From the NCBI GenBank assembly GCA_025360015.1, contig JANYCZ010000055.1, positions 1 through 64,000 of the forward strand: DNA of 64,000 nucleotides, written 5' to 3'. Positions 8,642-18,168 of the stretch are shown one piece after another; positions within the stretch are counted from its first letter, which is position 1; every line of letters starts with the position of its first letter. The notes under the pieces were generated by a model. The model was not told the DNA's origin and made no database searches. It saw only the letters and a list, made by a program, of their open reading frames with translations. Both the position numbers and the translations under genes were made by a program. The stretch comes from Verrucomicrobiota bacterium. Lineage in GTDB: Bacteria; Verrucomicrobiota; Verrucomicrobiia; Verrucomicrobiales; Verrucomicrobiaceae.

Positions 8642-9430
8642 TCAGGCCAGCCGGCCGGTGATGTAGGCCTCGGTCTGCTGCTCGCGGGGATGATGGAAGA
8701 TGTTCATCGTGTCGTCCTCCTCGATCAGCCGGCCTTTGTAAAAGAAGGCGGTGCGGTCGGCGATGCGCTTGGCCTGCTCCATGTTGTGCGTGACGATGAC
8801 GAAGGTGTACTGGCCACGCAGTTGATGAATCAGCTCCTCGATGCGCGCAGTGGCGATGGGATCGAGCGCGGCGCAGGGCTCGTCCATCAGCAGAATGCGT
8901 GGCTGCAGGGCGATGGCACGGGCGATGCACAAACGCTGTTGCTGACCGCCGGAAAGGCCTGTGGCCACTTCGTGGAGGCGGTCCTTCACTTCATCCCACA
9001 GGGCGGCGGAGCGCAGGCTGCGCTCGGCGGCTTCTTCGAGATCATGGCGGTCTTTGATGCCAGCGACACGCAGGCCATAAACGGCGTTTTCGAAAATGGA
9101 GCGCGGGAAGGGATTGTACTTCTGGAACACCATGCCGACATTACGGCGCAGGTTGATCACATCGACATCGGGCGCGTAGAGGTCGATGCCATCGATCTTG
9201 ATTTTGCCGCTGACGACGCGGGCGGTTTCCACGAGATCGTTGATGCGATTGATGGAGCGCAGCAGGGTGCTCTTGCCGCAGCCGGAGGGGCCGATGAGGG
9301 CCGTCACGTCCTCGCTGCGCATGTTCAGATCGACATCAAAGAGCACCTGGTTGTCGCCATAGGCATAGTTGAACTTCTCCACCTGGATGAGCGGCTCTGT
9401 GTCTGTGGGAGCTGGAGTGTCGGCGGCCAT
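8642..9430 (-). CDS. pstB: phosphate ABC transporter ATP-binding protein (second copy)
   Basis: 262 residues from the ATG at 9430. Walker [12 protein letters not shown] (47-57), signature [14 protein letters not shown], Walker [14 protein letters not shown] and the H-loop VTHNM are all present. It energises the PstCA channel for inorganic phosphate uptake. It is the last gene of the pst operon and lies directly behind a paralogous pstB of exactly the same length. The two differ throughout, so this is an old duplication and not an assembly repeat. Confidence 0.95.
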   Translation of the reverse strand: MAADTPAPTDTEPLIQVEKFNYAYGDNQVLFDVDLNMRSEDVTALIGPSGCGKSTLLRSINRINDLVETARVVSGKIKIDGIDLYAPDVDVINLRRNVGMVFQKYNPFPRSIFENAVYGLRVAGIKDRHDLEEAAERSLRSAALWDEVKDRLHEVATGLSGGQQQRLCIARAIALQPRILLMDEPCAALDPIATARIEELIHQLRGQYTFVIVTHNMEQAKRIADRTAFFYKGRLIEEDDTMNIFHHPREQQTEAYITGRLA

Positions 9431-9431
9431 T

Positions 9432-10220
9432 TTAACTGAAGGTGCCGCGCAGATAAGCTTCGGTGAGCTTTTCGCGCGGATTGGTGAAGAGCTCTTCTGT
9501 AGGCGCGAACTCGACCAGTTTGCCAAGATGAAGGAAGGCGGTGTAATCCGAGACGCGCACGGCCTGCTGCATGTTGTGAGTGACGATGACCACGGTGAAT
9601 TCTTTGGCGAGCTGGTGCATCAGCTCTTCGATTTTAAGCGTCGAAATGGGATCCAGCGCGGAGCAGGGTTCGTCCATCAGCAGCACGTCCGGCACCGTAG
9701 CGATGGCACGGGCGATGCACAGGCGCTGCTGCTGGCCGCCGGAGAGCGCGAGGGCGTTTGCCTGGAGGCGGTCTTTAAGCTCCTCCCACAGCGCGGCGTG
9801 CGTCAGCGAGCGTTCGACGGCTTCATCGAGTGCGTTTTTGTTTTTCTCGCCATGAATGCGCAGGCCGTAAGCCACGTTTTCGTAGATGCTCTTGGGAAAA
9901 GGATTCGACTTCTGGAAGACCATGCCGACCTGCTTGCGCAACTGCGTAAGATCGACATCGGCATCGTGGATGTTCTTGCCTTTGACGAGCACCTCGCCCT
10001 TCGTCACGCGGGCGCTGGGCACGCGATCATTCATGCGGTTGATGCAGCGGAGCAGCGTGCTCTTGCCACAGCCGGAGGGGCCGATGAGCGCGGTCACGCG
10101 GTGGTATTCGACTTGCAGGTTGATGTCGAACAAGGCCTTGCTGGTTCCGTAGCAAAAATCCATATCACGCACCTGAACAACAGGCGGCGGAGTGGTTTTG
10201 ACGGTGGGATCGGCGGACAT
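9432..10220 (-). CDS. pstB: phosphate ABC transporter ATP-binding protein (first copy)
   Basis: 262 residues from the ATG at 10220 ([10 protein letters not shown]); longer upstream readings run into pstA. Walker [39 protein letters not shown] and [13 protein letters not shown] mark a PstB ATPase. Only one base separates its stop from the second pstB, so the two are translated in tandem. Whether they form homo- or heterodimers under PstCA cannot be told from sequence. Confidence 0.95.
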   Translation of the reverse strand: MSADPTVKTTPPPVVQVRDMDFCYGTSKALFDINLQVEYHRVTALIGPSGCGKSTLLRCINRMNDRVPSARVTKGEVLVKGKNIHDADVDLTQLRKQVGMVFQKSNPFPKSIYENVAYGLRIHGEKNKNALDEAVERSLTHAALWEELKDRLQANALALSGGQQQRLCIARAIATVPDVLLMDEPCSALDPISTLKIEELMHQLAKEFTVVIVTHNMQQAVRVSDYTAFLHLGKLVEFAPTEELFTNPREKLTEAYLRGTFS

Positions 10221-10234
10221 AAAGAGGAAAGCGA

Positions 10235-11416
10235 TTACCAGCGATACTTGGCGCGCAGGCGTTTGCGCAGCAGCACGGAGCTGGCGGCCAGCGAAGCAAC
10301 GAGAACGAGGAACACGAACACGGAGCCATACTGCGCGCGCTCGGCGTACTCGTTCTGCGGAATCTTGGCGGCGAGGGTGTAGATGTGATAAGGCAGCGCC
10401 TGCACGGACTCGGTGAAGATGCCGAGGAAGCGTGACACACTCTGTTCCCAATGCGCAAAAATCGAGGCATCTGCTGGCAGGGGCGGCAGGTCTTTCTGCC
10501 AGGGCAGCTTGTCCTTGAAGGCCAGCGCGGCGGTGAACATGATCGGGGCCGTTTCACCGGCCGCACGGGCGATGCCGAGGATGCTGGAGGTCAGGATGCC
10601 GGGGGTGGCAAAGGGCAGCACGCTGTAGCGGATGGTCTGCCAGCGCGTGGCACCGAGCGCCATGCTCGTCTCACGGAAGCCCTGCGGCACTGCCTGCAGA
10701 CACTGCTCGCTGGCAGTGATGATGACGGGAAGAATGACGAAGGCGAGTGTAAAGCCGCCGGAGAGCACGCAGGTGTCCCAGCCCTCAAAGCTAATGGTGG
10801 TGAAGCCCAGCGGAATGGCAAACACGGAGCGCTCCGCCGGCACACCGACAAATCTCGGTGCCGTCAAAACAAAGGCCCCCAATCCAAACAGGCCGAACAC
10901 AACTGAAGGCACGCCCGCGAGATTCAAGATGGCCAGCCTCACCATTTCGAGGAACTTGCCGTGCTTCGCATACTCACTGAGATAGATCGCGCAGGCGACA
11001 CCGAGGAAGAGCGCGACACCGACGCTGACGATCACCAGCAAAGCGGTGCCGACGATCGGCCCGAGAATGCCGCCGCCCGAGTAGGAGATGGTTTTCTCCG
11101 CACGGAAATGGTCGCCCAGCTTCTTTTTGACGGCGTCGGCGCCATTCACATCGGTTTCAATGTGATTGCCCTGCTGGTCTTCGATGACATGCAGCGTGGC
11201 GGGCAGTTCGGTGAGGAACTGCGTGTTCACAAACGGCCACTGCGAGCGGAACACGACCGGCGCGCCTTTGACGAAAATGTGCAGCATGATCGCCACTGTG
11301 ATGAGGACGACGATGTAGCTGCCGACGCGCAGGCCCCAGCGCGCAGCGGTCTCGCGCTGCTGGATGCCGGAGCTGTCGCCAGCGAAAGGGTTGTCGTTGG
11401 TGGGGGTGGAATTCAT
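10235..11416 (-). CDS. pstA: phosphate ABC transporter permease PstA
   Basis: 393 residues, longer than the usual 280-300. One N-terminal membrane helix (about 30-50) is followed by a roughly 85-residue soluble segment, then the conserved permease core with five to six helices including [13 protein letters not shown] and the EAA-type loop [14 protein letters not shown]. It forms the inner-membrane phosphate channel with PstC. Its ATG overlaps the pstC stop by four bases, showing translational coupling. Start chosen at 11416 for that overlap. Confidence 0.93.
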   Translation of the reverse strand: MNSTPTNDNPFAGDSSGIQQRETAARWGLRVGSYIVVLITVAIMLHIFVKGAPVVFRSQWPFVNTQFLTELPATLHVIEDQQGNHIETDVNGADAVKKKLGDHFRAEKTISYSGGGILGPIVGTALLVIVSVGVALFLGVACAIYLSEYAKHGKFLEMVRLAILNLAGVPSVVFGLFGLGAFVLTAPRFVGVPAERSVFAIPLGFTTISFEGWDTCVLSGGFTLAFVILPVIITASEQCLQAVPQGFRETSMALGATRWQTIRYSVLPFATPGILTSSILGIARAAGETAPIMFTAALAFKDKLPWQKDLPPLPADASIFAHWEQSVSRFLGIFTESVQALPYHIYTLAAKIPQNEYAERAQYGSVFVFLVLVASLAASSVLLRKRLRAKYRW

Positions 11417-13347
11417 GCCTTGTGGGGTTCAAAGCGGCGGGCCACAGCACGGGCGCACCAGTTGACCAGCAGAGAGATGGCAAACAGCACGATGCCGACC
11501 ATGAACAGCGCCTGCCAGTGCGAGCTGCCGCGCGAGACTTCGCCAAGCTCCTGTGCGATGATGCCGGTCAGGGTGTGGGCCGGATGGAAAATGACGCCGG
11601 GCCCGGCGCTGAAATCGGGAATGGCGATGCGATTGCCCGCGACGAGCAGCACCACCATCGTTTCACCGACCACACGACCCAGCCCCAGCAGGATGGCGGA
11701 GAGAATGCCGGAGATGCCCGCTGGCACGATGACGCGGAAGACGGTCTGCAGCTTGGTGGCGCCGAGCGCATCGGAGGCATCGATGTAAGCACGCGGGACG
11801 TTGTTCAGTGCATCTTCTGAGAGGCTGAACATGGTGGGCACGGCCATGAAGGCGAGCAGGCAGCCCGCGTTGAACATGTTGAGGCGCTCTTGAATCGGGA
11901 AGCCGGGCACCCATTGCAACCAGCTCCATTCGCTGACGTCTTTGATGAGATTGCCCACCAGCGAGATCCCGATGAACCCGAGCACGACCGAGGGAATGGC
12001 CTGAATGAACTCGATGATCGGCTTGATCATTTCCTTCTCGCGCTCGCTGGCAAACTGGTTCGTGTAAATGGCGGCCACCACGCTGACCGGCGTGGCGATC
12101 AAAATAGCGATGGCGGCGATGACGAGGGACCCCGTGAGCAGCGGCACAAAGCCAAAGAAGTCCTGCCAGGAGCTGTTCGTGATCCACTGGGTTCCGAAGA
12201 AGAAAGCGCCGATGACGCTGAAGATGGAAACCGGCTTGTCCCAGCGCCAGCCTTCCAGCGTGGCGGCGGCGGCGCGCATTTCGCGTGCATGCGCCGGGAT
12301 GCCCTCACGCACTTCATTGACCAGCGTGCGGGCGGCACCGGTGCCCGCGTCCTGGGGCAGCACGGCGGCGGCCTTTTCAATGACAACGGCGTATTTTTCC
12401 ACCTGCTCGCGCAGTTCGGCCGTGCGTCCGGTGATCTCTTTGATGCGTTCCTCCAGATTGACGGATTCAGACACAGACTCCCGCGCTTCCTTGGTGAGGC
12501 TGGCTTTTTCTGTGGCGTCTTTTTCTGTGGCGGCGGCTTCAAGGAGGCGTACGCGATTGGTTTCCAGCACTTCAAACTCGACAGCTTTCTCTTTCGTCTC
12601 CAAGGCTTTTGCCTTGAGCTCGTCCACCACCTCCTGAAGCGGCTCCGTGGCGTCTTCAAATTCCTCCTGCGCCTGCACCAACGGCGCAAACTTTGTGCGT
12701 GCTTCGCGGTCTTTGGTGCTGAATTCCGCCACCAGCGCTTGCAGCAGCGGCGGCAGATCGGTGACCTCGGGGGTGAGCGCGGCAAATTCACGCTGAAGCT
12801 GCTCACGTTCTGCCGCGCTGAAGAAATCTGGATAGCTCAAGGCTGCGACGGCGCTGGCAGAAGCCGCCTTCAGTTCGTGGCGCATCACCTCAATCTGCTC
12901 CGGCGCAGGTGGTGTTTTTTCGAGCGCCTGTGTCAGTGAATCACGCGGGCGGGCGGTCTTGTCCTCCACCTGGCGTTTCAGCAGAAAAGCGGCGTCACGC
13001 CGGTCACGCGCCGGTTTGCTCAGTGTTTCCAGCGAAGCACTGACCGCCTGGCGCAGGCTGCTGGAGAGCGCTTGATTCCGCTGCAACGGCTGGTCGATGA
13101 TGTCACAAAACTCCAGCCCTGCACGGCGGTAAGTTTGCAGTTCGCGCTGGTAGGTAGGCAGGAAGTCGATGCCCTCACGTAGCAGGAAGACCATGATGAG
13201 GACCAGCACGATGATGGCGACGCTGGCATTGCTGCCGAAGAAGTACTTGATCAGCTTCTGGGGATCGACCCCGAGAATGGTGTGTTTGCGACTCCTGAGC
13301 AGCACGCTGCGCAGCGGCGGTCTGCTGGGCGGCGGAGGGCTGTTCAT
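11413..13347 (-). CDS. pstC: phosphate ABC transporter permease PstC with a large coiled-coil insertion
   Basis: 644 residues, about twice the family length. After a proline-rich start and a first membrane helix (about 45-62), some 300 residues of charged helical sequence follow (for example AQEEFEDATEPLQEVVDELK and ERIKEITGRTAELREQVEKY) before the normal permease core: LTGSLVIAAIAILIATPVS, IPSVVLGFIGI and the EAA loop IDASDALGATKLQTV. The core is intact, so transport is expected. The insertion would lie outside the membrane, probably in the periplasm. The start at 13347 (MNSPPPPS) is preferred to 13368. The operon order is pstS-pstC-pstA-pstB-pstB. Confidence 0.92.
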   Translation of the reverse strand: MNSPPPPSRPPLRSVLLRSRKHTILGVDPQKLIKYFFGSNASVAIIVLVLIMVFLLREGIDFLPTYQRELQTYRRAGLEFCDIIDQPLQRNQALSSSLRQAVSASLETLSKPARDRRDAAFLLKRQVEDKTARPRDSLTQALEKTPPAPEQIEVMRHELKAASASAVAALSYPDFFSAAEREQLQREFAALTPEVTDLPPLLQALVAEFSTKDREARTKFAPLVQAQEEFEDATEPLQEVVDELKAKALETKEKAVEFEVLETNRVRLLEAAATEKDATEKASLTKEARESVSESVNLEERIKEITGRTAELREQVEKYAVVIEKAAAVLPQDAGTGAARTLVNEVREGIPAHAREMRAAAATLEGWRWDKPVSIFSVIGAFFFGTQWITNSSWQDFFGFVPLLTGSLVIAAIAILIATPVSVVAAIYTNQFASEREKEMIKPIIEFIQAIPSVVLGFIGISLVGNLIKDVSEWSWLQWVPGFPIQERLNMFNAGCLLAFMAVPTMFSLSEDALNNVPRAYIDASDALGATKLQTVFRVIVPAGISGILSAILLGLGRVVGETMVVLLVAGNRIAIPDFSAGPGVIFHPAHTLTGIIAQELGEVSRGSSHWQALFMVGIVLFAISLLVNWCARAVARRFEPHKA

Positions 13348-13439
13348 GCGGCGGGATTCTTGGGGCACCGGGGTTCAAACAAAATCCGGCGGTCGAGACA
13401 GGTCTCTTCCGCCGGAGTGATGAACTGGTCAATCAACAG

Positions 13440-14255
13440 TTACTTTGCAATGCTGAGAGGAACGAAACCGGCTTTGTTGACAATGGCGTCGCCGGCAGAG
13501 CTGAGGCAGAAGTCGATGAAGGCCTTGGTGGTGCCGGTGGGTTCGCCGCTGGTGTACAGGAAGGTCGGACGGGACAGAGGGTAGGACTTCACGGCCGCCG
13601 GGCTCGGGAACGAGCCTGCGATGGAAACGACCTTGATGCCTTTGGCTCCTGAATAGGCGTAACCGACATAACCGATGCCGTTGGGATTGGACCCGACTTC
13701 AGCGGCGATCTGCTCATTGCCAGCCATCTTCTGGCTGTTTTTGCCGTATTCGCGGCCTTTCATGGCCAAGGCGATGAAGTCCTTGTACGTGCCCGAGGAG
13801 GTATTGCGGGTGTAGAGGGAGATGGGGCCGGGGGTGCCGCCCACTTCGCTCCAGTCCTTGATGTCGCCAGCGAAGATTTGCAGGAGCTGCTTCTTGGAGA
13901 GATCGGAGACGGGGTTGTTCTTGTTCACCACAACGGTGATCATGTCCCAGGCGACTTCGAATTCTGCGAGTGAGACGCCCTTGCTGCGGCAGAGGGTGCG
14001 CTCGTCCGCCTTGACCTTGCGGCTGGACATGCCGATTTCAGCGGTGCCGGAGGCGAGATTCGTAAAGGCAGTGGAAGAGCCTTCCGCTGCGATGTCAAAG
14101 CTGACTTTGCCACCCTGTTTCTTGAAGGACTCAGCCAGTTGTGGGACGAGCTTGGCGCCGAGGGTGTCTGAGCCACGAATGCGCAGGGTCGTCTGGGCCT
14201 GAAGCGTAAGCACAGCGGCAAAGGTGGTGGCGAGGGTGAGGAAGGCAATCTTCAT
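13440..14255 (-). CDS. pstS: phosphate ABC transporter substrate-binding protein
   Basis: 271 residues with a signal peptide (MKIAFLTLATTFAAVLTLQA). The PstS pattern is clear: RIRGSDTLGAKLVPQLAESF, the phosphate-loop region EGSSTAFTNLASGTAEIGMSSR, and RNTSSGTYKDF. It captures periplasmic phosphate and delivers it to PstCA. It is the first gene of the operon and is preceded by a plausible promoter and one of two identical palindromes. Confidence 0.94.
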   Translation of the reverse strand: MKIAFLTLATTFAAVLTLQAQTTLRIRGSDTLGAKLVPQLAESFKKQGGKVSFDIAAEGSSTAFTNLASGTAEIGMSSRKVKADERTLCRSKGVSLAEFEVAWDMITVVVNKNNPVSDLSKKQLLQIFAGDIKDWSEVGGTPGPISLYTRNTSSGTYKDFIALAMKGREYGKNSQKMAGNEQIAAEVGSNPNGIGYVGYAYSGAKGIKVVSIAGSFPSPAAVKSYPLSRPTFLYTSGEPTGTTKAFIDFCLSSAGDAIVNKAGFVPLSIAK

Positions 14256-14307
14256 GAGTGAGGTGGGATAGGAGGGTCTGCCGCCGGTTTGCAGGCAACG
14301 AAGGCGG

Positions 14308-14335
14308 ATATTGGAGGAAGTGGGCGGGCGGTCAA
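14308..14335 (-). promoter_or_regulatory. candidate pstS promoter
   Basis: Reading the minus strand, TTGACC (14335-14330) and CAATAT (14313-14308) are separated by 16 bases and lie 52 bases before the pstS ATG. The palindrome at 14346-14361 sits about ten bases upstream of the -35 box, a normal place for an activator. This is inference from spacing and similarity only. Confidence 0.45.
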
Positions 14336-14345
14336 AATGCGCTCT

Positions 14346-14361
14346 GTGACGAAAGCGTCAC
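14346..14361. promoter_or_regulatory. palindromic operator, copy 1 (pst/porin region)
   Basis: GTGACGAAAGCGTCAC, a perfect 6-bp inverted repeat around AAAG. An identical 16-mer lies 81 bases away, and both are followed by a similar AWTMAGAAT. Located between divergent phosphate-uptake genes, it is a good candidate for the site of a phosphate-responsive regulator. It does not match the E. coli Pho box. Confidence 0.6.
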
Positions 14362-14426
14362 AATCAGAATACTGAGCTCGTTGCCGCCCCTCAAGCGGCA
14401 ATGCCGATGTGAATAACCTCACCAAG

Positions 14427-14442
14427 GTGACGAAAGCGTCAC
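14427..14442. promoter_or_regulatory. palindromic operator, copy 2 (pst/porin region)
   Basis: Second exact copy of GTGACGAAAGCGTCAC, about 107 bases before the porin ATG. Each gene of the divergent pair thus has its own copy on its promoter side. No convincing -35 was found for the porin, which fits an activator-dependent promoter. Confidence 0.6.
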
Positions 14443-14549
14443 ATTAAGAATCTGGCGGCAATTTAGGGTTACGGGCATGTGACATTCGTTCTCCGGGAGA
14501 TGCCACATCGCCTAGAGGGCTAGTTCAACTCACCTGTCATACCTCACAC

Positions 14550-16196
14550 ATGCGCATCAAACATTCTCGCATTTCTCGCGCCCTGGCCGCTCTCGCAGCG
14601 GTCACCATCGCACTGCCGCCATCCTTGCCCGTCGCCGCCGGACCGGCCATGGAAAAGCTCTTCCTCATCATGAAAGCCAAGGGCTCTCTGAGCCAGGAGG
14701 AGTATGACATGCTTGTTTCCGCATCCCGCGAAGAGGACAAGGGAAGGGATAAAGCTGCAACCGTGGTGACCACGCCAGCAGTACCGACATCTCCGGTTCC
14801 GGCAGGAGGCCAGACGGCAAATACCACCGCGCTGGAAAAGCGTCTGGCTCAAACCGAAAGCAAGGTGGGCAATCTCGAAAACGCCCTCAATCACAGCGGC
14901 GATCCCACGATGGAGAAGCGCCTATCCCAGACGGAGAGCAAGGTGGGCAATCTCGAAAACGCCATTTCCACGACTCGCGGCCAGCTTGAAGACATCTCCA
15001 AGGTCACGGACAACACCTCCCCGTCCACCATGTCTGCGGCGGAGCTGGACGGCCTCCTGGCGGACAAATGGTATGAGCGCCTGAAAATGAAAGGCTACCT
15101 GCAGGTGCGCGCGGACTCCGTGATGCATGAAGATGGCGGCCCGCTGCACATTCAGAATGACCCCTTTGCCAATGACCAATCGAGCATCGGCATCCGCCGT
15201 GGCCGTCTGGCCTTCAGCGGTGATATAACCAACCACCTCTATCTTTATTTTCAGGCCGATTACTTCGCCACCGTCAACGCAACCAATGGCAGCCAGAACG
15301 TGCTGCAGGCACGCGACTACTACGCGGACATCTCCCTGGACCCCGCCCGTGAGCACCGCGTGCGCATGGGTCTGTCCAAAGTTCCCTTTGGTTATCAAAC
15401 CATGCAGTCGTCCCAGAACCGGCTCGCCCTGGAGCGCCCGGAAGCCATCAGCACAGCCGTGGAAGGCGAGCGTGACATTGGCGTCTATTACATGTGGGCT
15501 CCTTATGAGATCCGCGAGCGCTTCAAAAACCTGGTCAAAATGGGTCTGCGCGGTTCGGGTGACTATGGCATGGTCACGGTTGGAGCTTACTCCGGCCAGG
15601 GCATCAACCGGCCGGATACCAACGGACAGCCGCACTGGCTGGCACGTGCCACCTATCCGTTTGAATTCGACAACGGCCAGTTCCTTGAACTCGGTGTCTC
15701 GGGCTACGCAGGAAAATTCAACACCACCACGGCTGCCATCCCCGGCGTGGGCACACCCACCAATGGAAATGGTGCCAACCGCGGCTTTACCGATACACGC
15801 ATCGCCATTTCGGGCGTTCTGTTTCCGCAGCCCTTCGGCATCGAAACCGAATGGAACTGGGGCAAGGGCCCCGTCTTGTCCAATGACATGCGCACCATCA
15901 ATTCTGCCAGCCTGAGCGGGGGCTATGTGCAGGCGAATTACCGCCACGTGTTTGCCAACCAGAGAGAACTGATTCCTTTCGCCCGCTGGCAGACCTACAA
16001 TGGTGGACGTAAATTCGCCGCCAACGCCCCCAGAGACAAGGTGAACGAAGTGGGTGTCGGCTTCCGCTTCATCCCCTACCCGGAACTGGAACTCACGGCC
16101 ATGTTCATGCACGGCATGCGCACCAACACGAATGTGGCTCCCTACAACAATGTGAATTACGACTACCTCGGTCTGCAGGCCCAGGTGAACTTCTAA
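14550..16196 (+). CDS. phosphate-selective porin (OprO/OprP family)
   Basis: 548 residues with a long signal peptide (about 1-30). Residues 90-150 are a coiled coil with a duplicated block (QTESKVGNLENA occurs twice), as in other porins that carry a periplasmic trimer stalk. The barrel begins near residue 180 (KMKGYLQVRADSVMHEDGG, IGIRRGRLAFSGDITNHLYL) and ends in the outer-membrane signature QAQVNF with terminal phenylalanine. The family forms trimeric anion channels. The position opposite pstS argues for phosphate. No Shine-Dalgarno is visible before the ATG. Confidence 0.88.
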   Translation: MRIKHSRISRALAALAAVTIALPPSLPVAAGPAMEKLFLIMKAKGSLSQEEYDMLVSASREEDKGRDKAATVVTTPAVPTSPVPAGGQTANTTALEKRLAQTESKVGNLENALNHSGDPTMEKRLSQTESKVGNLENAISTTRGQLEDISKVTDNTSPSTMSAAELDGLLADKWYERLKMKGYLQVRADSVMHEDGGPLHIQNDPFANDQSSIGIRRGRLAFSGDITNHLYLYFQADYFATVNATNGSQNVLQARDYYADISLDPAREHRVRMGLSKVPFGYQTMQSSQNRLALERPEAISTAVEGERDIGVYYMWAPYEIRERFKNLVKMGLRGSGDYGMVTVGAYSGQGINRPDTNGQPHWLARATYPFEFDNGQFLELGVSGYAGKFNTTTAAIPGVGTPTNGNGANRGFTDTRIAISGVLFPQPFGIETEWNWGKGPVLSNDMRTINSASLSGGYVQANYRHVFANQRELIPFARWQTYNGGRKFAANAPRDKVNEVGVGFRFIPYPELELTAMFMHGMRTNTNVAPYNNVNYDYLGLQAQVNF

Positions 16197-16230
16197 ACAC
16201 CCTTTTTTGGTTAAGGTTAAGGTTGAGTGG

Positions 16231-16272
16231 GAGGCCGGATGCACGGGAGTGCACCCGGCCTCTTCATTTTTC
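16231..16272 (+). terminator. intrinsic terminator after the porin
   Basis: Hairpin with outer arms GAGGCCGG / CCGGCCTC and inner arms TGCAC / GTGCA (16231-16262), followed by TTCATTTTTC. A GC-rich stem with a T-rich tail, 34 bases after the porin stop. Confidence 0.8.
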
Positions 16273-16354
16273 AGGCAGGGATGGCGAGCGGATGCAGGGT
16301 TGCTTTGTCCGCAGTCTTCCCTTAATTTGCGGTTTGCTTCAAACCAGCGGCCCC

Positions 16355-17179
16355 ATGGAAATCATCATCCAGCAGATTCTGTATGTCGCGGCGGCCATTG
16401 TCTTTGCCATCGCCTGCCGGTCATTCCATAACCGCTTCATTCAGAAGCTGGGCTGGCTCGCCCTGCTGGGGGCCTCGTACCTCAGTGGCTTCTACCTGAC
16501 CAACACGCATGCCGGTGGTGCCATCTTTGTCGGCGCATGGTTCATGCTGCCATGGATGGAGATCGTCTTCCGCGTGCGGCGGCTGCGTTTTCCGATCAAA
16601 AGCGAGGTCAAGCACCGCTTCCCTCCCTCCCGTGAGGTGTTCCCTGAACTCTCCGAGCTCAGCATCGAGGCGGAGGATGACGGCTTCACCGAAGTCGGTG
16701 ACACCGGGTGGCAGTTCAGCCAGACGGACTACTTCATGCGGCTGTTCTATCACGGCGAAAAACGCACGCAGGCCGCTATCGCGCTAGCGCAGCAGGGGGA
16801 TTTTGGCTTTTCGTACGTCAGCCTCACTTCACGCGCCGCCAGCGGCGTCACTTTCACCACGACGAACTACCCCTTCGCCGCCACGATGAAGTACTCGCCC
16901 AAGCAGCGCCTGAACCGCTTCACGCATGCGGGCTCGTTTGCAGACCTGCTGGAGCGCCACGAAAACTTCCTCTACCGGGAAGGCGTGCGCCTTGAAGACC
17001 TAACGCTGCAGGACACCGAGTACCTCCACGCCTACATCGAGCGCGACATGAGCGTGCAGATCGACCACAACATCAACGCCGGCGTCATCGAGCCCACCGG
17101 CAACGGCGAATTCCGCTACTCCTGGCGCGGCTGCATCTTCCTCTACTGGCAGGTGGTGAAGGACATGCTGCGGGTGTGA
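16355..17179 (+). CDS. membrane-anchored protein of unknown function
   Basis: 274 residues from the ATG at 16355; the longer in-frame reading from 16223 overlaps the terminator and is rejected. Two or three N-terminal membrane helices (about 4-22, 28-48, 52-68) are followed by a cytoplasmic-looking domain of 200 residues with aromatic-rich segments (QFSQTDYFMRLFYHG, RYSWRGCIFLYWQVVKDML). No family is recognised. It stands alone between a terminator and a convergent esterase gene. Confidence 0.7.
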   Translation: MEIIIQQILYVAAAIVFAIACRSFHNRFIQKLGWLALLGASYLSGFYLTNTHAGGAIFVGAWFMLPWMEIVFRVRRLRFPIKSEVKHRFPPSREVFPELSELSIEAEDDGFTEVGDTGWQFSQTDYFMRLFYHGEKRTQAAIALAQQGDFGFSYVSLTSRAASGVTFTTTNYPFAATMKYSPKQRLNRFTHAGSFADLLERHENFLYREGVRLEDLTLQDTEYLHAYIERDMSVQIDHNINAGVIEPTGNGEFRYSWRGCIFLYWQVVKDMLRV

Positions 17180-17180
17180 A

Positions 17181-18092
17181 TCAGGGGCGGAGCAGCCACT
17201 CGCGCAGCTTCGCCATCGTCAGCGCGGTGTGGCTGAGCAGGAAGAAGTGATCCGCCTGCGGTACGGTGAACACCTGCGTGGCAGGTGCCACCAGCCGAAC
17301 CTTCGCGACACGCCGGGCAAAATCGCCCGACTTCACGAAATACTCATCGCCGCCAGCGATGAATGCCGACTTCGCTTCGCGCGGAAATTTCGTCAGCAGG
17401 TCTTCGGGCGGGTAGGAAGCCATGCAGATCAGACGGTCAAAGCGTTCCGGATGCTGCGTGAAGACATCACAAGCACCCGTTCCTCCCGCTGACAGTCCTA
17501 TTAAAACCGGCTTCACCACGGGCCGTCCCAGCCGTGCACCCACGGCCTGCGCACACTCCTGCACATACTCGCTGGGAATGGTGGATGTGTTGATGCCATA
17601 AGCCGGGCAGATGATGATGCACTTGGTAAAATGCTCGGCCAGCAGATGCTGATACCAGAGAAAACTGCCACCGTAACCGTGCAGAAAGACCAGCACGGGC
17701 GCCCGCGCATCTGCACCCGTGGGCAGATGCACCAGCGCCAAGCCTTCCTGCGGACGTTTCTCCGCAAAACAGTAAGGCAGTGCCGAGACCACGCTGGAAT
17801 ACGTCGGTGATTGGGCGACCAAGGCATATCGCTCCGCAACCAAGAGGCGCATTATGGATGCCTGCGAAGGTGTCAGTCCGAGTAGTGAAGGTTGTGACAA
17901 AGCCAGAGCGACAATCGCCGACTCTGGCAGCGTGTTCAGCGCGAGGCGAAACATCGGCAGAAAATCAGCCGCCGGACGACTGAACTGCGGCGGTGCCGCT
18001 GCATGTGTGGTGCTCCAGGTGACCCGGATGACTTCATCCGCATTCACTGTCCATGAACCGCAGAAAAGGAACATCGTCACCAGCCAGCGCAT
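17181..18092 (-). CDS. secreted alpha/beta-hydrolase (esterase-like)
   Basis: 303 residues with a signal peptide (MRWLVTMFLFCGSWTVNA). Oxyanion motif LVFLHGYGGSF, nucleophile elbow GLSAGG, an acidic residue in AGGDEYF and the histidine in ADHFFLL give a complete Ser-Asp-His set in the right order. The architecture resembles poly(3-hydroxybutyrate) depolymerase or feruloyl-esterase-like secreted hydrolases, but the substrate is not determined. Its stop lies one base from the convergent membrane-protein stop. Confidence 0.8.
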   Translation of the reverse strand: MRWLVTMFLFCGSWTVNADEVIRVTWSTTHAAAPPQFSRPAADFLPMFRLALNTLPESAIVALALSQPSLLGLTPSQASIMRLLVAERYALVAQSPTYSSVVSALPYCFAEKRPQEGLALVHLPTGADARAPVLVFLHGYGGSFLWYQHLLAEHFTKCIIICPAYGINTSTIPSEYVQECAQAVGARLGRPVVKPVLIGLSAGGTGACDVFTQHPERFDRLICMASYPPEDLLTKFPREAKSAFIAGGDEYFVKSGDFARRVAKVRLVAPATQVFTVPQADHFFLLSHTALTMAKLREWLLRP

Positions 18093-18168
18093 TCGGAAAT
18101 TCTACCGTGTCAGCCTGCCGCAATACAACACGGAACTGCCATGCAATGCGTCGAATCCTCGCACCCAA

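Noticed and set aside
8642-10220. Assembly duplication of pstB
   Set aside because: The two copies differ throughout in protein and DNA sequence and share only ATPase motifs and length.
13372-13400. GGTTCAAAC segment resembling a tRNA T-loop
   Set aside because: No acceptor or anticodon stems can be formed around it. No other tRNA-like fold was noticed in the window.
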